The position numbers were made by a program, and so were the translations under genes. From Pedobacter frigoris (GTDB lineage: Bacteria; Bacteroidota; Bacteroidia; Sphingobacteriales; Sphingobacteriaceae): DNA of 64,000 nucleotides. The notes under the pieces were generated by a model, which saw only the letters and a list, made by a program, of their open reading frames with translations, made no database searches and was not told where the DNA came from. Shown piece by piece: positions 25,202-35,304 of this stretch; positions within the stretch are counted from its first letter, which is position 1; each line of letters begins with the position of its first letter. The DNA is taken from assembly GCF_005116445.1 (NCBI RefSeq), contig NZ_SWBQ01000003.1:434001-498000 (forward strand), written 5' to 3'.

Positions 25202-25675
25202 ATGATTGAAATTTATACTGACGGAGCAGCAAGCGGAAATCCTGGACCAGGTGGATATGGTGTAATTTTACGCTCTGGTTCGCACTATAAAGAGTTGAGC
25301 GCAGGCTTTAGGATGACCACCAATAACCGCATGGAGCTACTGGCTGTTATCGTTGGTTTGAATGCTTTAAAAACTCCGGGGCAGGAAGTAACCATCTTCT
25401 CTGATTCCAAGTATGTAATTGATTCTGTAGAAAAAAAATGGGTATTTGGCTGGCTGAAAACCGGATTTAAAGGTAAAAAGAATAAAGACCTTTGGATGCT
25501 GTTTCTAAATATATACAAACAGCATCATGTGAAATTTGTCTGGGTAAAAGGGCACAACAATCATCCTGAGAACGAACGTTGTGATCAGCTTGCTGTAGCC
25601 GCTTCTAAAAACCGCGCCGCATTAGGCATTGATGCTCAGTTTGAAGCAGAAAAGAATAAACCTTCTCTGCTTTAA
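25202..25675 (+). CDS. rnhA: Ribonuclease HI
   Basis: The 157-residue protein degrades the RNA strand of RNA-DNA hybrids. The catalytic set is complete: Asp7 in IYTDGAASGNPG, Glu45 in NNRMELLAV, Asp68 in FSDSKYV and Asp128 in ERCDQLA, with the loop His118 in WVKGHNN. The ATG at 25202 places the first strand in the usual position; a TTG at 25190 would add four residues with no benefit. Its stop abuts the convergent fbp gene. Confidence 0.96.
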   Translation: MIEIYTDGAASGNPGPGGYGVILRSGSHYKELSAGFRMTTNNRMELLAVIVGLNALKTPGQEVTIFSDSKYVIDSVEKKWVFGWLKTGFKGKKNKDLWMLFLNIYKQHHVKFVWVKGHNNHPENERCDQLAVAASKNRAALGIDAQFEAEKNKPSLL

Positions 25676-26761
25676 TTAATCTATCCCACCTACTACACCT
25701 AACTGCTCCAGTTTTTGATCTGTTGCAATTTCAGAAACAGCTTTTACATTTTTTTCAGGAGAAAATTCAGCCATCAACTGCTCTGCAGTCCTCACCATTT
25801 GCTCTGATCCAATAAATATTGCCGTCCGCTGATGTAATTCTGTAGGCTCTATATCCAATATTCTGTTGAAACCATCTGAAGCAACACCACCTGCCTGCTC
25901 AACAATAAAAGCCATCGGATTACATTCATAAAGCAATCTCAGTTTACCTTTTGGTGAAGCGGATGTTGTAGGATAAATATAAATCCCCCCTTTAATCAGG
26001 TTTCTATGAATGTCAGCCACCATAGAACCAATATATCTGGATGTATAAGGGCGGTTTGTCTCTTTGTCTTCTACCTGTGCATACTTCAGGTATTTTTTTA
26101 CCCCTTCAGGGAAATGAACATAATTTCCTTCATTAATTGAATAGATACTTCCATGCTCAGGCAATCTCATGTTGGGGTGCGACAAACAAAACTCTCCGAT
26201 GGAAGGATCAAGCGTAAAGCCATTCACCCCTTTACCTGTGGTGTAAACCATCATCGTCGACGAGCCATAGATCACATAACCCGCAGCTACCTGTTGGGTT
26301 CCTTTTTGTAGCACATCATTCAAAGTTGCTTCTCCGTTTGTCGATTTTCTCCGGTAAATAGAGAAGATAGTACCGATAGCTACATTGCAATCTATATTTG
26401 ATGAACCATCCAAAGGATCTATACACACGATGTATTTGGCATTTTTTGAAACCGGAGAGTCAATCTGCACAAGGTCGTCTTCTTCTTCGGTAGCTACCAC
26501 ACAACACTCTCCCCCGCTTGTCAAAGCGCTGATAAACTGCGTATTCGCAAACACATCTAATTTCTGCTGACCCTCACCTTGTATATTGATAGTCCCTGCT
26601 GCTCCTAAGATATCTACAAGGCCTGCCTTATTCACCTCACGGTTTACAATTTTGGCTGCTATGCCTATATCTCTTAATAATCTTGAAAGCTCTCCTTTGG
26701 CGTAAGGGAAATCAGCCTGCTTTTCGATGATAAACTGACCTAATGTTTTGATGCCCGACAT
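25676..26761 (-). CDS. fbp: Class I fructose-1,6-bisphosphatase
   Basis: This 361-residue enzyme hydrolyses fructose 1,6-bisphosphate in gluconeogenesis. It has the metal-binding signature DPLDGSSN at 115-122, the substrate-binding part [20 protein letters not shown] and the closing [11 protein letters not shown]. The length is slightly above the classical 335 residues owing to a C-terminal extension. It starts 21 bases after the stop of the metallophosphoesterase gene on the same strand, so the two may be co-transcribed with the methyltransferase further upstream. The terminal stop meets the rnhA stop without a gap. Confidence 0.96.
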   Translation of the reverse strand: MSGIKTLGQFIIEKQADFPYAKGELSRLLRDIGIAAKIVNREVNKAGLVDILGAAGTINIQGEGQQKLDVFANTQFISALTSGGECCVVATEEEDDLVQIDSPVSKNAKYIVCIDPLDGSSNIDCNVAIGTIFSIYRRKSTNGEATLNDVLQKGTQQVAAGYVIYGSSTMMVYTTGKGVNGFTLDPSIGEFCLSHPNMRLPEHGSIYSINEGNYVHFPEGVKKYLKYAQVEDKETNRPYTSRYIGSMVADIHRNLIKGGIYIYPTTSASPKGKLRLLYECNPMAFIVEQAGGVASDGFNRILDIEPTELHQRTAIFIGSEQMVRTAEQLMAEFSPEKNVKAVSEIATDQKLEQLGVVGGID

Positions 26762-26782
26762 ATACTTAGTGTATTTTATACG

Positions 26783-27274
26783 TTATCTATTACCTATTTC
26801 TATGGCGGCTAAGTTATGTATTTTTTCATCTGAAACACAAAATTTAATTAGTGTCTTCACCCGATGCCAGCCTGAATTTCCGGCAGCACCTGGATTTATA
26901 TGCAAACAATCAATTTTTTTATCGTACATCACCTTTAAAATATGTGAATGTCCGCAGATGAATAATTTTGGAGGCTTAGTGTATATTTCACCCTTTACCT
27001 GTGGTGCATACTTTCCTGGATAACCGCCAATGTGGGTCATCCATACATCCAGCTGCTCGCAGTTGAATCTTAGGTGTTCTGGATACACATTCCTGATTTC
27101 TTTGCCATCGATATTTCCGTAAACCCCTTTTAGAGGTTTAAAATCAGCAAGCCGCTCAGCGACATCCGGACCAAAGTCACCAGCATGCCAGATCTCATCA
27201 CAATCATCGAAATGTCTAAAAATCGCATCATCTAAAAATCCATGCGTATCAGAAAGTAAGCCTATATTGATCAA
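26783..27274 (-). CDS. YfcE/MJ0936-type metallophosphoesterase
   Basis: The 163-residue protein has the calcineurin-like phosphoesterase motifs in order: LLSDTHG, HAGDFG, GNIDGKE, and CGHSHI followed by HINPGAAG. These supply the two-metal site. Members hydrolyse phosphodiesters; the cellular substrate is usually unknown. A TAGCTTTG -7 box lies upstream on the minus strand, so it may have its own promoter as well as read-through from the methyltransferase gene 49 bases upstream. Confidence 0.92.
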   Translation of the reverse strand: MINIGLLSDTHGFLDDAIFRHFDDCDEIWHAGDFGPDVAERLADFKPLKGVYGNIDGKEIRNVYPEHLRFNCEQLDVWMTHIGGYPGKYAPQVKGEIYTKPPKLFICGHSHILKVMYDKKIDCLHINPGAAGNSGWHRVKTLIKFCVSDEKIHNLAAIEIGNR

Positions 27275-27323
27275 TTTTAAATATTTTATACAGCAAAGCT
27301 ATACATAAAGATAGGTATCAGGA

Positions 27324-28037
27324 CTAAAAAGCGAGGAAGAAATCTTTCAGCAATGCCTTATAGGCATCTGTATAAACACCTTCCTTTTCATAGATATAAA
27401 AAGTCTCGGCAACCACCTGTGCTTTTTCATTCGCTGCTTTACCTAAACAAACTACTTTTCTGATCACCGGCTTGCGTTCATCTGAACAAATATTAATCTG
27501 CCGATGTAAAGCAAGGTGATATTCTAAAGACTTTTCGACTATAAAATCTGCTTGTTTTACCGGCAAAATCATCCAAAAACTTCCATCTTCGTTCAGGAGC
27601 ATTGCCACTTTAGCCAGCAATGCCTCAAAAAAAGTTTCATCTGCATGCCTGGCAATGGTCTTTCTTTGCTCAGTATTTTTTAAGTCATTTACAAAATAAG
27701 GCGGATTGGAAACAATCAGGTCATACCTCGAAGTAGTGACATAAGAATTGATATCTGAATGGTAAACAACCGAACGCGTATTGAACGCCGACGCTTCAAA
27801 ATTACGGGTTGCGGCTATAGCTGCTGACTCGTCTATTTCTACAGCATCAATAAAAGCATCAGGAAAACGCTGGGCAAGCATCATGGCAATTACCCCTGTT
27901 CCTGTACCTATATCTAATAACCTTTTGGGACTATTATGCACGGCTGTAGCACCAAGTATCACACCGTCGGTATTGATTTTCATGGCGCAACCGTCCTGAT
28001 CTACTTCAAACTGTTTGAACTTAAAAACGCTTCCCAT
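27324..28037 (-). CDS. tRNA1(Val) adenine-37 N6-methyltransferase (TrmN6/YfiC type)
   Basis: The 237-residue protein has the S-adenosylmethionine motif LLDIGTGTGVI at about 40-50, an acidic residue ending strand 2 (AVEIDE) and the amino-methyltransferase motif NPPYF at 111-115. FKFKQFEVDQDGCAMKINTDGVILGA at the start is typical of YfiC, which methylates A37 of tRNA1-Val. It diverges from purL across about 100 bases. The assignment is by family resemblance and could include related tRNA N6-adenine methyltransferases. Confidence 0.9.
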   Translation of the reverse strand: MGSVFKFKQFEVDQDGCAMKINTDGVILGATAVHNSPKRLLDIGTGTGVIAMMLAQRFPDAFIDAVEIDESAAIAATRNFEASAFNTRSVVYHSDINSYVTTSRYDLIVSNPPYFVNDLKNTEQRKTIARHADETFFEALLAKVAMLLNEDGSFWMILPVKQADFIVEKSLEYHLALHRQINICSDERKPVIRKVVCLGKAANEKAQVVAETFYIYEKEGVYTDAYKALLKDFFLAF

Positions 28038-28113
28038 ATCTATCAGATTCCGACAAAGTTAAAAAAGCGCTGATATATTGCATACTAACGTCGGTGTTTT
28101 AAAATTTTAACAC

Positions 28114-28121
28114 TAAATTTG
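28114..28121 (+). promoter_or_regulatory. -7 box TAAATTTG before purL
   Basis: TAAATTTG matches TAnnTTTG and lies 18 bases before the ATG of purL at 28140. A -33 TTTG is not obvious. Confidence 0.45.
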
Positions 28122-28139
28122 CATCTTCAAAAAAAAAGC

Positions 28140-31100
28140 ATGATTTATTTCTTCTTAAGCCCATCCAATACGGTTTTCGCTTTACAAATAGAACGAGAAC
28201 TATCCTCAACTGATATTACAAAACTAGAATGGCTGTTTGGCGGCGCGAAACTACAACAAGAAACAACATTAACTGATTTTTTTGTTGGGCCTCGTGCAGC
28301 AATGGTAACACCATGGAGTACAAATGCAGTGGAGATCACCCAAAACATGGATATACAGGGTATCATCCGTATTGAAGAATTCAACAAAGTTGAAGCAGAT
28401 TTCTCTGGCTATGACCCAATGCTTTCACAAAAGTACGAAGCACTAAATCAAAGTATATATACTATAAACATCAAACCTGAGCCAATTCTTCAGGTTACAG
28501 ATATCGCAGCATACAATAAACAGGAAGGCCTCTCTTTAAGTGATGAAGAGGTTGATTATCTGAATTCCCTTGCAGACAGATTAGGAAGACCACTTACAGA
28601 CTCAGAAGTATTTGGCTTCTCTCAGGTAAACTCAGAGCATTGCCGTCATAAGATCTTCAATGGCAAATTTGTGATCGACGGTGTTGAGCAACCTACCTCT
28701 CTGTTTAAACTGATCAGAAAAACTTCTGAAGAAAATCCTAATGATATTGTTTCTGCTTATAAAGACAATGTTGCCTTTATCAAAGGCCCTAAAGTTCAGC
28801 AGTTTGCACCAAAACGCGCAGATGTACCTGACTACTATACGCTAAGTGATTTTGAATCAGTCATATCAATAAAAGCTGAAACACATAACTTCCCTACTAC
28901 AGTAGAGCCATTTAACGGTGCTGCTACCGGTTCTGGTGGCGAGATCAGAGACAGGCTGGCTGGTGGACAAGGTTCACTACCTCTGGCTGGTACGGCAGTT
29001 TACATGACAGCTTTATCACGTCTTGAAGAAAACCGTCCCTGGGAAAAAGGTGTAGAAGAAAGACAATGGTTATACCAAACTCCAATGGACATCCTGATCA
29101 AAGCTTCCAATGGAGCGACTGATTTCGGAAACAAATTCGGACAGCCATTGATCACTGGTTCTGTACTGACTTTTGAACATGAAGAGAATTCACGTAAACT
29201 TGGTTTCGATAAAGTAATTATGCTTGCCGGTGGTGTCGGATACGGCAAAGCCAGTCAGGCTCAAAAGCACAAACCTGCTGAAGGTGATAAAATTGTAATC
29301 CTGGGTGGCGAAAACTACAGAATCGGTATGGGTGGTGCAGCAGTTTCATCTGCCGACACAGGTGCTCTGGGCACCGGGATTGAGTTGAACGCAGTACAAC
29401 GTTCTAATCCTGAAATGCAGAAAAGAGCTGCAAACGCAGTAAGAGGAATGGTGGAGTCTGATCACAACCCGATCATTTCTATACATGATCATGGTGCTGG
29501 TGGTCACTTAAACTGTCTTTCAGAACTCGTTGAAGAAACCGGTGGAAAAATTGACCTGGATAAACTTCCTGTAGGAGACCCTACCCTTTCATCAAAAGAA
29601 ATTATAGGCAATGAATCACAGGAACGTATGGGTCTGGTGATTGGCCAAAAAGATATAGATACACTTCAGAAAATTGCCGACCGCGAGCGATCACCTATGT
29701 ATACTGTAGGTACCGTTACAGGCGATCACCGTTTCACTTTTGAATCTGCTACTACAGGTGTGAAGCCCATGGATCTTGAATTGAAAGATATGTTTGGCAG
29801 TTCTCCTAAAGTGGTAATGGAAGATAAAACCATTACGCAAAATTATGCGCCGCTGGTTTATGACAACAATGAAAGTACTGTATTTAGTTATTTATCACAA
29901 GTTTTACAACTGGAAGCTGTTGCGTGTAAAGACTGGCTGACCAATAAGGTTGACCGTTGTGTAGGCGGACGCGTGGCTAAACAGCAATGTGTAGGTCCTT
30001 TACAATTGCCGCTAAACAATTGTGGTGTAATGGCACTGGATTTTCAGGGAAAAGAGGGTATTGCTACTTCAATAGGGCATGCTCCAGTTTCTGCGCTGAT
30101 TGATCCGGCAGCAGGTAGCCGCATTGCCATCGCAGAGTCTTTATCAAATATACTTTGGGCTCCTTTAAAAGATGGATTAAAAAGTGTTTCACTTTCTGCG
30201 AACTGGATGTGGGCATGTAAAAATGAAGGTGAAGATGCAAGACTGTACGCAGCTGTAAAAGCGTGTTCAGATTTCGCAATCGAACTGGGAATCAACATCC
30301 CGACGGGAAAAGACTCCCTGTCAATGAAACAAAAATATAAAGATGGGGATGTAATTGCGCCGGGAACTGTAATCATATCTGCCGCAGGAAACTGTGACGA
30401 CATTACCAAGGTTGTAGAGCCGGTATTACAAAAAGATGGCGGAGATATCTATTACATTAACCTGTCTAATGACAGTTATAAATTAGGGGGATCATCCCTG
30501 GCACAGGTAATGAACAAAGTTGGTTCTGAAACTCCTGACGTGAAGGATGCAGCGCAGTTTAAAAAGACATTCAATGTGATCCAGGAATTGATCAAAGCAG
30601 AAAAAATCACTGCGGGTCATGATATCGGAAGCGGTGGTTTAATCACTACACTATTGGAAATGTGTTTCGCCGACCGCAATCTGGGGGCATTCATCAAGTT
30701 GTCTTCTTTAGGGGAACCTGATCTGATGAAAGCGCTCTATGCAGAAAACATTGGTATTGTCTTTCAGGCAGGCAAGGATGTGGAAGACGTATTAACATCA
30801 AATGGCATCATTTTCCATCACTTAGGTCATGTGACTTCAGACCCTACATTAAGTATCGTACACAACGATATCAGCTATAATTTAAACATCGACGAACAAC
30901 GTGACATATGGTTCAAAACTTCTTACTTGCTTGACATCAAACAAAGTGGTCCTGTAAAAGCCAAAGAACGTTTTGAAAACTATAAGAATCATGTATTAAA
31001 CTACACTTTCCCAACTCAGTTTGATGGTAAAAAACCGATTATTGACAACAGTAAACCAAGACTTAAAGCCGCAATCATCCGTGAAAAAGGAAGTAACTCT

Positions 31101-31811
31101 GAACGCGAGCTGGCAAATGCCATGTATCTGGCAGGCTTCGACGTAAAGGATGTGCACATGACTGACCTCATCTCTGGCAGAGAAACACTGGAAGACATTC
31201 AATTTATTGGTGCTGTTGGTGGCTTTTCTAATTCAGATGTTTTAGGTTCTGCTAAAGGCTGGGCCGGTGCTTTTATGTACAATGAAAAAGCCAGAATCGC
31301 TCTGGAGAATTTCTTTAACCGTCCGGACACACTCTCAGTTGGGGTATGTAATGGGTGTCAGTTATTTGTAGAGCTGGGATTGATCAACAAAGATCATGAA
31401 GTAAAACCAAAAATGCTTCATAACCAAAGTCATAAGCACGAAAGTATTTTCACTTCGCTTACTTTACAGGAAAACAATTCTGTAATGCTTTCAACACTTG
31501 CAGGAAGCACGCTGGGAGTTTGGGTTTCACATGGTGAGGGAAGATTCCAATTGCCATATGCTGAGGACAAATATCGCATTGTAGCTAAATATGCTTATGA
31601 GAGCTATCCAGCCAGTCCTAACGGATCTGACTATAACACTGCTATGATGTGCGATGAGTCTGGCCGTCACCTGGTAATGATGCCACACATAGAACGTTCA
31701 TTGTTCCAATGGCATTGGGCAAACTATCCTCAGGGACGTAAAGATGAAGTATCACCATGGATGGAAGCATTTGTAAATGCCAGAAAATGGTTAGAAGAAA
31801 AACAAGCATAA
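28140..31811 (+). CDS. purL: Phosphoribosylformylglycinamidine synthase, long single-chain form
   Basis: The 1223-residue enzyme converts FGAR to FGAM using glutamine and ATP in purine synthesis. It is the large fused type: an N-terminal PurS-like domain, a linker, two AIR-synthase-like halves (SEHCRHKIF near 170, KAETHNFPT near 250, GGEIRDR) and a C-terminal class I glutamine amidotransferase with the nucleophile Cys1070 in VGVCNGCQLF and the His of HGEGRF. The ATG at 28140 gives the normal N-terminus (MIYFFLSPSN); an upstream TTG at 28119 is less likely. A terminator follows at 31833-31866. Confidence 0.96.
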   Translation: MIYFFLSPSNTVFALQIERELSSTDITKLEWLFGGAKLQQETTLTDFFVGPRAAMVTPWSTNAVEITQNMDIQGIIRIEEFNKVEADFSGYDPMLSQKYEALNQSIYTINIKPEPILQVTDIAAYNKQEGLSLSDEEVDYLNSLADRLGRPLTDSEVFGFSQVNSEHCRHKIFNGKFVIDGVEQPTSLFKLIRKTSEENPNDIVSAYKDNVAFIKGPKVQQFAPKRADVPDYYTLSDFESVISIKAETHNFPTTVEPFNGAATGSGGEIRDRLAGGQGSLPLAGTAVYMTALSRLEENRPWEKGVEERQWLYQTPMDILIKASNGATDFGNKFGQPLITGSVLTFEHEENSRKLGFDKVIMLAGGVGYGKASQAQKHKPAEGDKIVILGGENYRIGMGGAAVSSADTGALGTGIELNAVQRSNPEMQKRAANAVRGMVESDHNPIISIHDHGAGGHLNCLSELVEETGGKIDLDKLPVGDPTLSSKEIIGNESQERMGLVIGQKDIDTLQKIADRERSPMYTVGTVTGDHRFTFESATTGVKPMDLELKDMFGSSPKVVMEDKTITQNYAPLVYDNNESTVFSYLSQVLQLEAVACKDWLTNKVDRCVGGRVAKQQCVGPLQLPLNNCGVMALDFQGKEGIATSIGHAPVSALIDPAAGSRIAIAESLSNILWAPLKDGLKSVSLSANWMWACKNEGEDARLYAAVKACSDFAIELGINIPTGKDSLSMKQKYKDGDVIAPGTVIISAAGNCDDITKVVEPVLQKDGGDIYYINLSNDSYKLGGSSLAQVMNKVGSETPDVKDAAQFKKTFNVIQELIKAEKITAGHDIGSGGLITTLLEMCFADRNLGAFIKLSSLGEPDLMKALYAENIGIVFQAGKDVEDVLTSNGIIFHHLGHVTSDPTLSIVHNDISYNLNIDEQRDIWFKTSYLLDIKQSGPVKAKERFENYKNHVLNYTFPTQFDGKKPIIDNSKPRLKAAIIREKGSNSERELANAMYLAGFDVKDVHMTDLISGRETLEDIQFIGAVGGFSNSDVLGSAKGWAGAFMYNEKARIALENFFNRPDTLSVGVCNGCQLFVELGLINKDHEVKPKMLHNQSHKHESIFTSLTLQENNSVMLSTLAGSTLGVWVSHGEGRFQLPYAEDKYRIVAKYAYESYPASPNGSDYNTAMMCDESGRHLVMMPHIERSLFQWHWANYPQGRKDEVSPWMEAFVNARKWLEEKQA

Positions 31812-31832
31812 GATGAGTTAACTCAACATTTA

Positions 31833-31866
31833 AATCCGGCATTCTTATGAATACCGGATTTTTTTT
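31833..31866 (+). terminator. Rho-independent terminator of purL
   Basis: AATCCGG and CCGGATT form the base of a stem with further pairing inside, followed by a run of eight Ts. It starts 21 bases after the purL stop. Confidence 0.88.
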
Positions 31867-31992
31867 ACCTTGTTTTTAAGAAAAAGCATTTTTAAGTAAG
31901 ATTTAAATAAATATTCATATTAAAGTTCTCGTTTAAAGCCCATAAACCTATCCTACATTAAAGGGATTTTAAAAACTATAGGGGCTTTAACA

Positions 31993-32964
31993 ATGTACTC
32001 AAACATCAAACTTGATTTAGTTTCTGCTAAAGCAGAAGCTACGGCTTTTGATTGCCTTCCACATTTCTGCAAACTGCCATTAAAATGGGCCGATGCAAAC
32101 AGGATTAAAATCAACGAAGGGAACATCCTCATTCAGTCTATTGCGCATTACCTCGCAAACATAGAACTTTTTGAATATTCATTAACCTCCGACTCGGTCA
32201 TCAACTTCTCTGTCAGCGAACCTTCATTCCTGATGTTCGTGACAGCCCAGGGCAGTCATCTCTGCTACAGTCCGCCAGGCGATTACAAAAAGAATATACC
32301 GCGGGGTGACCATGCTATCCTGATTCTCACTTTTAGTATCGACTGGACCATGAGAAAGTGCAAAAGATTGCCGGAAATGCAGCCATTGATCACTCATTTT
32401 CAAAACGCACCAGATCAATACTTCAGTCTACCTCACTCGGGATTATCAAGCAGCATTTTTAAAACACTTGGTAAACTGGATCAAAAGACGAGTCACCTGG
32501 ATCTTGATGCAGACATCCACGTTTTTATAAATGACACCTTCAATAAATACTACAGCAAGTTAATTTCTAAGAAGACTACGAAGACCTATCATCAACAGAA
32601 AGCGGAAGATATAGCAAAATTTATCGAAGAGCATTTTGCTACAGAGATTGCACAGGACTTACCCAAACTGGCTTCGAGATTTATGGTATCAGAAAGGAAT
32701 TTAGCCAGGATCGCAAAACTTGCTTTTGGGATCCCGCTCCATGAACATGTAATAAAGACGAGGATGAAAGCCAGCATGCATCAGATGATCGAGACAAAGA
32801 AACCCATTTATGAAATAGCCAAACAAAATGGCTATCAGGATCCGCACTATTTCAGCAAGGCATTCAAGAAGCATTTTGGCATGCCACCAAGCCAGGTAGA
32901 CCGCACCAAAAATAATGTTTTATATGTACTTCTAGGTATACAATCCTGCCAACAACTCAGATAG
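31993..32964 (+). CDS. AraC-family transcription regulator
   Basis: The 323-residue protein has a variable N-terminal part with an internal WADANRIKINEGNILIQ segment and a C-terminal AraC double helix-turn-helix at about 210-305 (LASRFMVSERNLARIAKLAFG, then IYEIAKQNGYQDPHYFSKAFKKHFGMPPSQ). The ligand is unknown. The MauE-type gene follows in the same direction 82 bases after, so it may be the target. It ends with a short tail beyond the second HTH. Confidence 0.88.
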   Translation: MYSNIKLDLVSAKAEATAFDCLPHFCKLPLKWADANRIKINEGNILIQSIAHYLANIELFEYSLTSDSVINFSVSEPSFLMFVTAQGSHLCYSPPGDYKKNIPRGDHAILILTFSIDWTMRKCKRLPEMQPLITHFQNAPDQYFSLPHSGLSSSIFKTLGKLDQKTSHLDLDADIHVFINDTFNKYYSKLISKKTTKTYHQQKAEDIAKFIEEHFATEIAQDLPKLASRFMVSERNLARIAKLAFGIPLHEHVIKTRMKASMHQMIETKKPIYEIAKQNGYQDPHYFSKAFKKHFGMPPSQVDRTKNNVLYVLLGIQSCQQLR

Positions 32965-33046
32965 ATCTTTTGGCAGAATCGTTCATTTTATTTAACAAAA
33001 ATCTAGTGCAACTTTGAATTAATCAAAAACACTAAAAATGTAAGAC

Positions 33047-33496
33047 ATGGGAACAACATCAATTAAACAGATTCATTTTCAGCTCTCTACAAAAAATAAG
33101 GAGATTATTTTTGACACTGTGGTTTACTTATTCATAGTACTCTTTATGTACACCGCAGCCAGCAAACTATTGACGATAAAATCATTTGCAAGTACGCTGG
33201 CTAAGTCTCCACTGATCGGGAGTTATAGTTTATTGGTTGCATGGGCGATACCTATCATTGAAATCGCCATCAGCCTTGTACTAATCTTCCCGACCATAAG
33301 AAAAACTGGCTTATGGGCATCTCTCATACTCATGCTTGCCTTTACTACTTACCTGATGTACATGGTCTTTTCAGGAAGTGAGTTGCCCTGCCATTGTGGA
33401 GGTGTAATTAGCAAGATGACCTGGCAACAACACATCTGGTTTAATCTGGGCTTCTTAGCCTTGGGTATTATAGGAATTAACATAAACAAGAAATAA
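33047..33496 (+). CDS. MauE/DoxX-type redox membrane protein
   Basis: The 149-residue protein has four predicted membrane spans and the MauE-like features FIVLFMYTAASKLL, SPLIGSYS, and a cysteine motif PCHCGG before the last span. MauE-type proteins are four-helix membrane proteins linked to disulfide handling in the periplasm. It is followed after 78 bases by a small secreted protein that carries two cysteines, a plausible substrate or partner. The functional link is an inference from position. Confidence 0.82.
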   Translation: MGTTSIKQIHFQLSTKNKEIIFDTVVYLFIVLFMYTAASKLLTIKSFASTLAKSPLIGSYSLLVAWAIPIIEIAISLVLIFPTIRKTGLWASLILMLAFTTYLMYMVFSGSELPCHCGGVISKMTWQQHIWFNLGFLALGIIGININKK

Positions 33497-33574
33497 AGAT
33501 TTTACATGTAAAACAGGTAAATGCTGTAGCCTAAAAAAATACGGCAAGGGGATTAATAAACAAAAAACACAATT

Positions 33575-33883
33575 ATGAACAAGATTAAAAAAGTAGCATT
33601 AGGAATTTTAATGGCAGGCCTGGCATTTGGCTTCAGCGCATTCACGACGGTTAAAAAAAGATCAGTACTCATTTATTACAAGGTAAATATGTCCTATCCG
33701 AATGCAAATGATCCACGTGGCTATGAATATTACTCAGGAGACATGTGCGCACCGGGGGGCAATACCTGTTCAGCCCAATGGGATATAGGAACTCACTTGC
33801 CGCCGACAGATGGAGACGCACTACCAATCAGCGGAGTTACTTTCCAGACTGGTTCTGTATATAGTGGTCATGCTGACTTATAA
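33575..33883 (+). CDS. Small secreted protein with two cysteines
   Basis: The 102-residue protein has a signal peptide (residues 1-24, ending near FSAFT), then a polar mature part with MCAPGGNTCSAQW. The two cysteines lie seven residues apart and could form a disulfide. I recall similar small exported proteins next to MauE-like genes in Bacteroidota, but no function is known to me. A bidirectional terminator follows. Confidence 0.75.
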   Translation: MNKIKKVALGILMAGLAFGFSAFTTVKKRSVLIYYKVNMSYPNANDPRGYEYYSGDMCAPGGNTCSAQWDIGTHLPPTDGDALPISGVTFQTGSVYSGHADL

Positions 33884-33897
33884 TATCACTGCATAAT

Positions 33898-33926
33898 AAA
33901 AAAGGCTACGTGTGTAGCCTTTTTTA
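33898..33926. terminator. Bidirectional terminator between convergent units
   Basis: AAAAAAGGCTAC and GTAGCCTTTTTT form a strong stem with T-runs in both directions. It ends the small secreted protein gene on the plus strand and the second SusCD operon on the minus strand. Confidence 0.9.
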
Positions 33927-33927
33927 T

Positions 33928-35289
33928 TTAACGTTCGTTCTGCTCACTTCCACTCAAGTGAATTTCTTCTTCATCAATAGGAAACACATATCTTTTATCA
34001 TTTGGCTGCAAAGTGTAGGTTGTTCCGTTTATTGTCCTGCTTAAAGTCACAGCAAACTTGCTGTACTTATTTAACCTTCTCAAATCTGACCATCGGACTC
34101 CCCTGAACAACAATTCCCTTCTTCGCTCCTTTACAACATAATCTAATACAACACTCTGATCAGTGCTATTCAAATCTGTGTAAATCCCTTTCCATCTATT
34201 CCGTCTCAAAGTATTAAGATCAGTTAACGCAGCTGTCAATATATTTGCCCTCGCATTTGCTTCTGCACGAATCAGGTACATTTCATTTGTAGCTAAGCCT
34301 CCAAACAGACTTCTATCTCCATTATAACTGCCCTTAAAATTTAAACCTGTTGGACCAAAAAATACGGTTTTTCGACAATCAGCTGCAACGTATTCATTAA
34401 ACAACTCAGGTACTACATTCATGCGAGAAGGATTAAAAATACCATAATAAAAGGTGCTGTGAAAAATGACTTCTGCATTGAACCTTGCTATCGGAAAAGA
34501 AGCATTCGCATTCAACTTACTGTAATCTACCAGCTCAGCCTGAATTTGCAAGGCTAGATTGGCATAATGACCGGCCCTTTCATAATTCTCCATTGAAAGA
34601 TAAGTTCTTGCCAATAAAGCATAGGCAGCTTCTTTAGATGGTCTGGTTTTAAATAGCGGTTTTGTACCGAGAAGGCCAGCAGCTGCCTCCAAATCAGCAA
34701 CGATTCGATCGTAAGTTTGCTGAAGGCTACTGCGTTTCAGTTTAATATTCACATCATAATCCAACCTTAGTGGCAAACCTAAATCTACATTTGCAGAAGT
34801 AGAATTATAAGCTACACAGTATTCCTGGGCCAGGTTGAAGAAATCAAAAGCCCTAAAAAACAACGCACTTCCTTTCACATTGTTCCAATCCTGTTGTTCA
34901 TATTCTAATATCTTTATTTTCTCAATACCGGTAAGTACCACATTAGCATTCAGTACTCGTTTATAAGCATTTCCCCAGTCCAAACTGATATCATCACCAT
35001 AAAAACCTGAAGTAGGAGCCCAAGTATAGGCCGATCTTTCCTGAGCTGTTGAAACATTTTGCCAGTTGGCATCTGTAACGTAAAAATCCCCAGCCCCCAT
35101 TTCACCTAAACCACAAGCCTGAACAGCATTAAATAATCCCGCATTATCTAACAAAGATTGATAGTCCTTTATGGTTTCTGGAACGACTAGTGACTTATCT
35201 GGTTTTGCTTCCAGCCATTCCTTTCCACAGGATTGCAGGATCAATAAAAGTAATAAAGAACCTAAAATGCGGTTTAAACCTATCTGCAT
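33928..35289 (-). CDS. SusD/RagB family outer-membrane lipoprotein (locus 2)
   Basis: The 453-residue protein has a lipoprotein signal (LLLLILQSCGKEW, Cys21), the N-terminal SusD-like helical region with GSALFFRAFDFFNLAQEYC, TPR-type helices (PSKEAAYALLARTYLSMENY) and a C-terminal ligand-facing region with LLFRGVRWSDLRRLNKY. It should act as the lid on the SusC-type partner encoded 15 bases upstream. Unlike the copy in locus 1 the frame is intact. It ends in SGSEQNER, 2 bases from the shared terminator. The ligand is unknown. Confidence 0.94.
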   Translation of the reverse strand: MQIGLNRILGSLLLLLILQSCGKEWLEAKPDKSLVVPETIKDYQSLLDNAGLFNAVQACGLGEMGAGDFYVTDANWQNVSTAQERSAYTWAPTSGFYGDDISLDWGNAYKRVLNANVVLTGIEKIKILEYEQQDWNNVKGSALFFRAFDFFNLAQEYCVAYNSTSANVDLGLPLRLDYDVNIKLKRSSLQQTYDRIVADLEAAAGLLGTKPLFKTRPSKEAAYALLARTYLSMENYERAGHYANLALQIQAELVDYSKLNANASFPIARFNAEVIFHSTFYYGIFNPSRMNVVPELFNEYVAADCRKTVFFGPTGLNFKGSYNGDRSLFGGLATNEMYLIRAEANARANILTAALTDLNTLRRNRWKGIYTDLNSTDQSVVLDYVVKERRRELLFRGVRWSDLRRLNKYSKFAVTLSRTINGTTYTLQPNDKRYVFPIDEEEIHLSGSEQNER

Positions 35290-35304
35290 AATTTACACTT
35301 TTAT

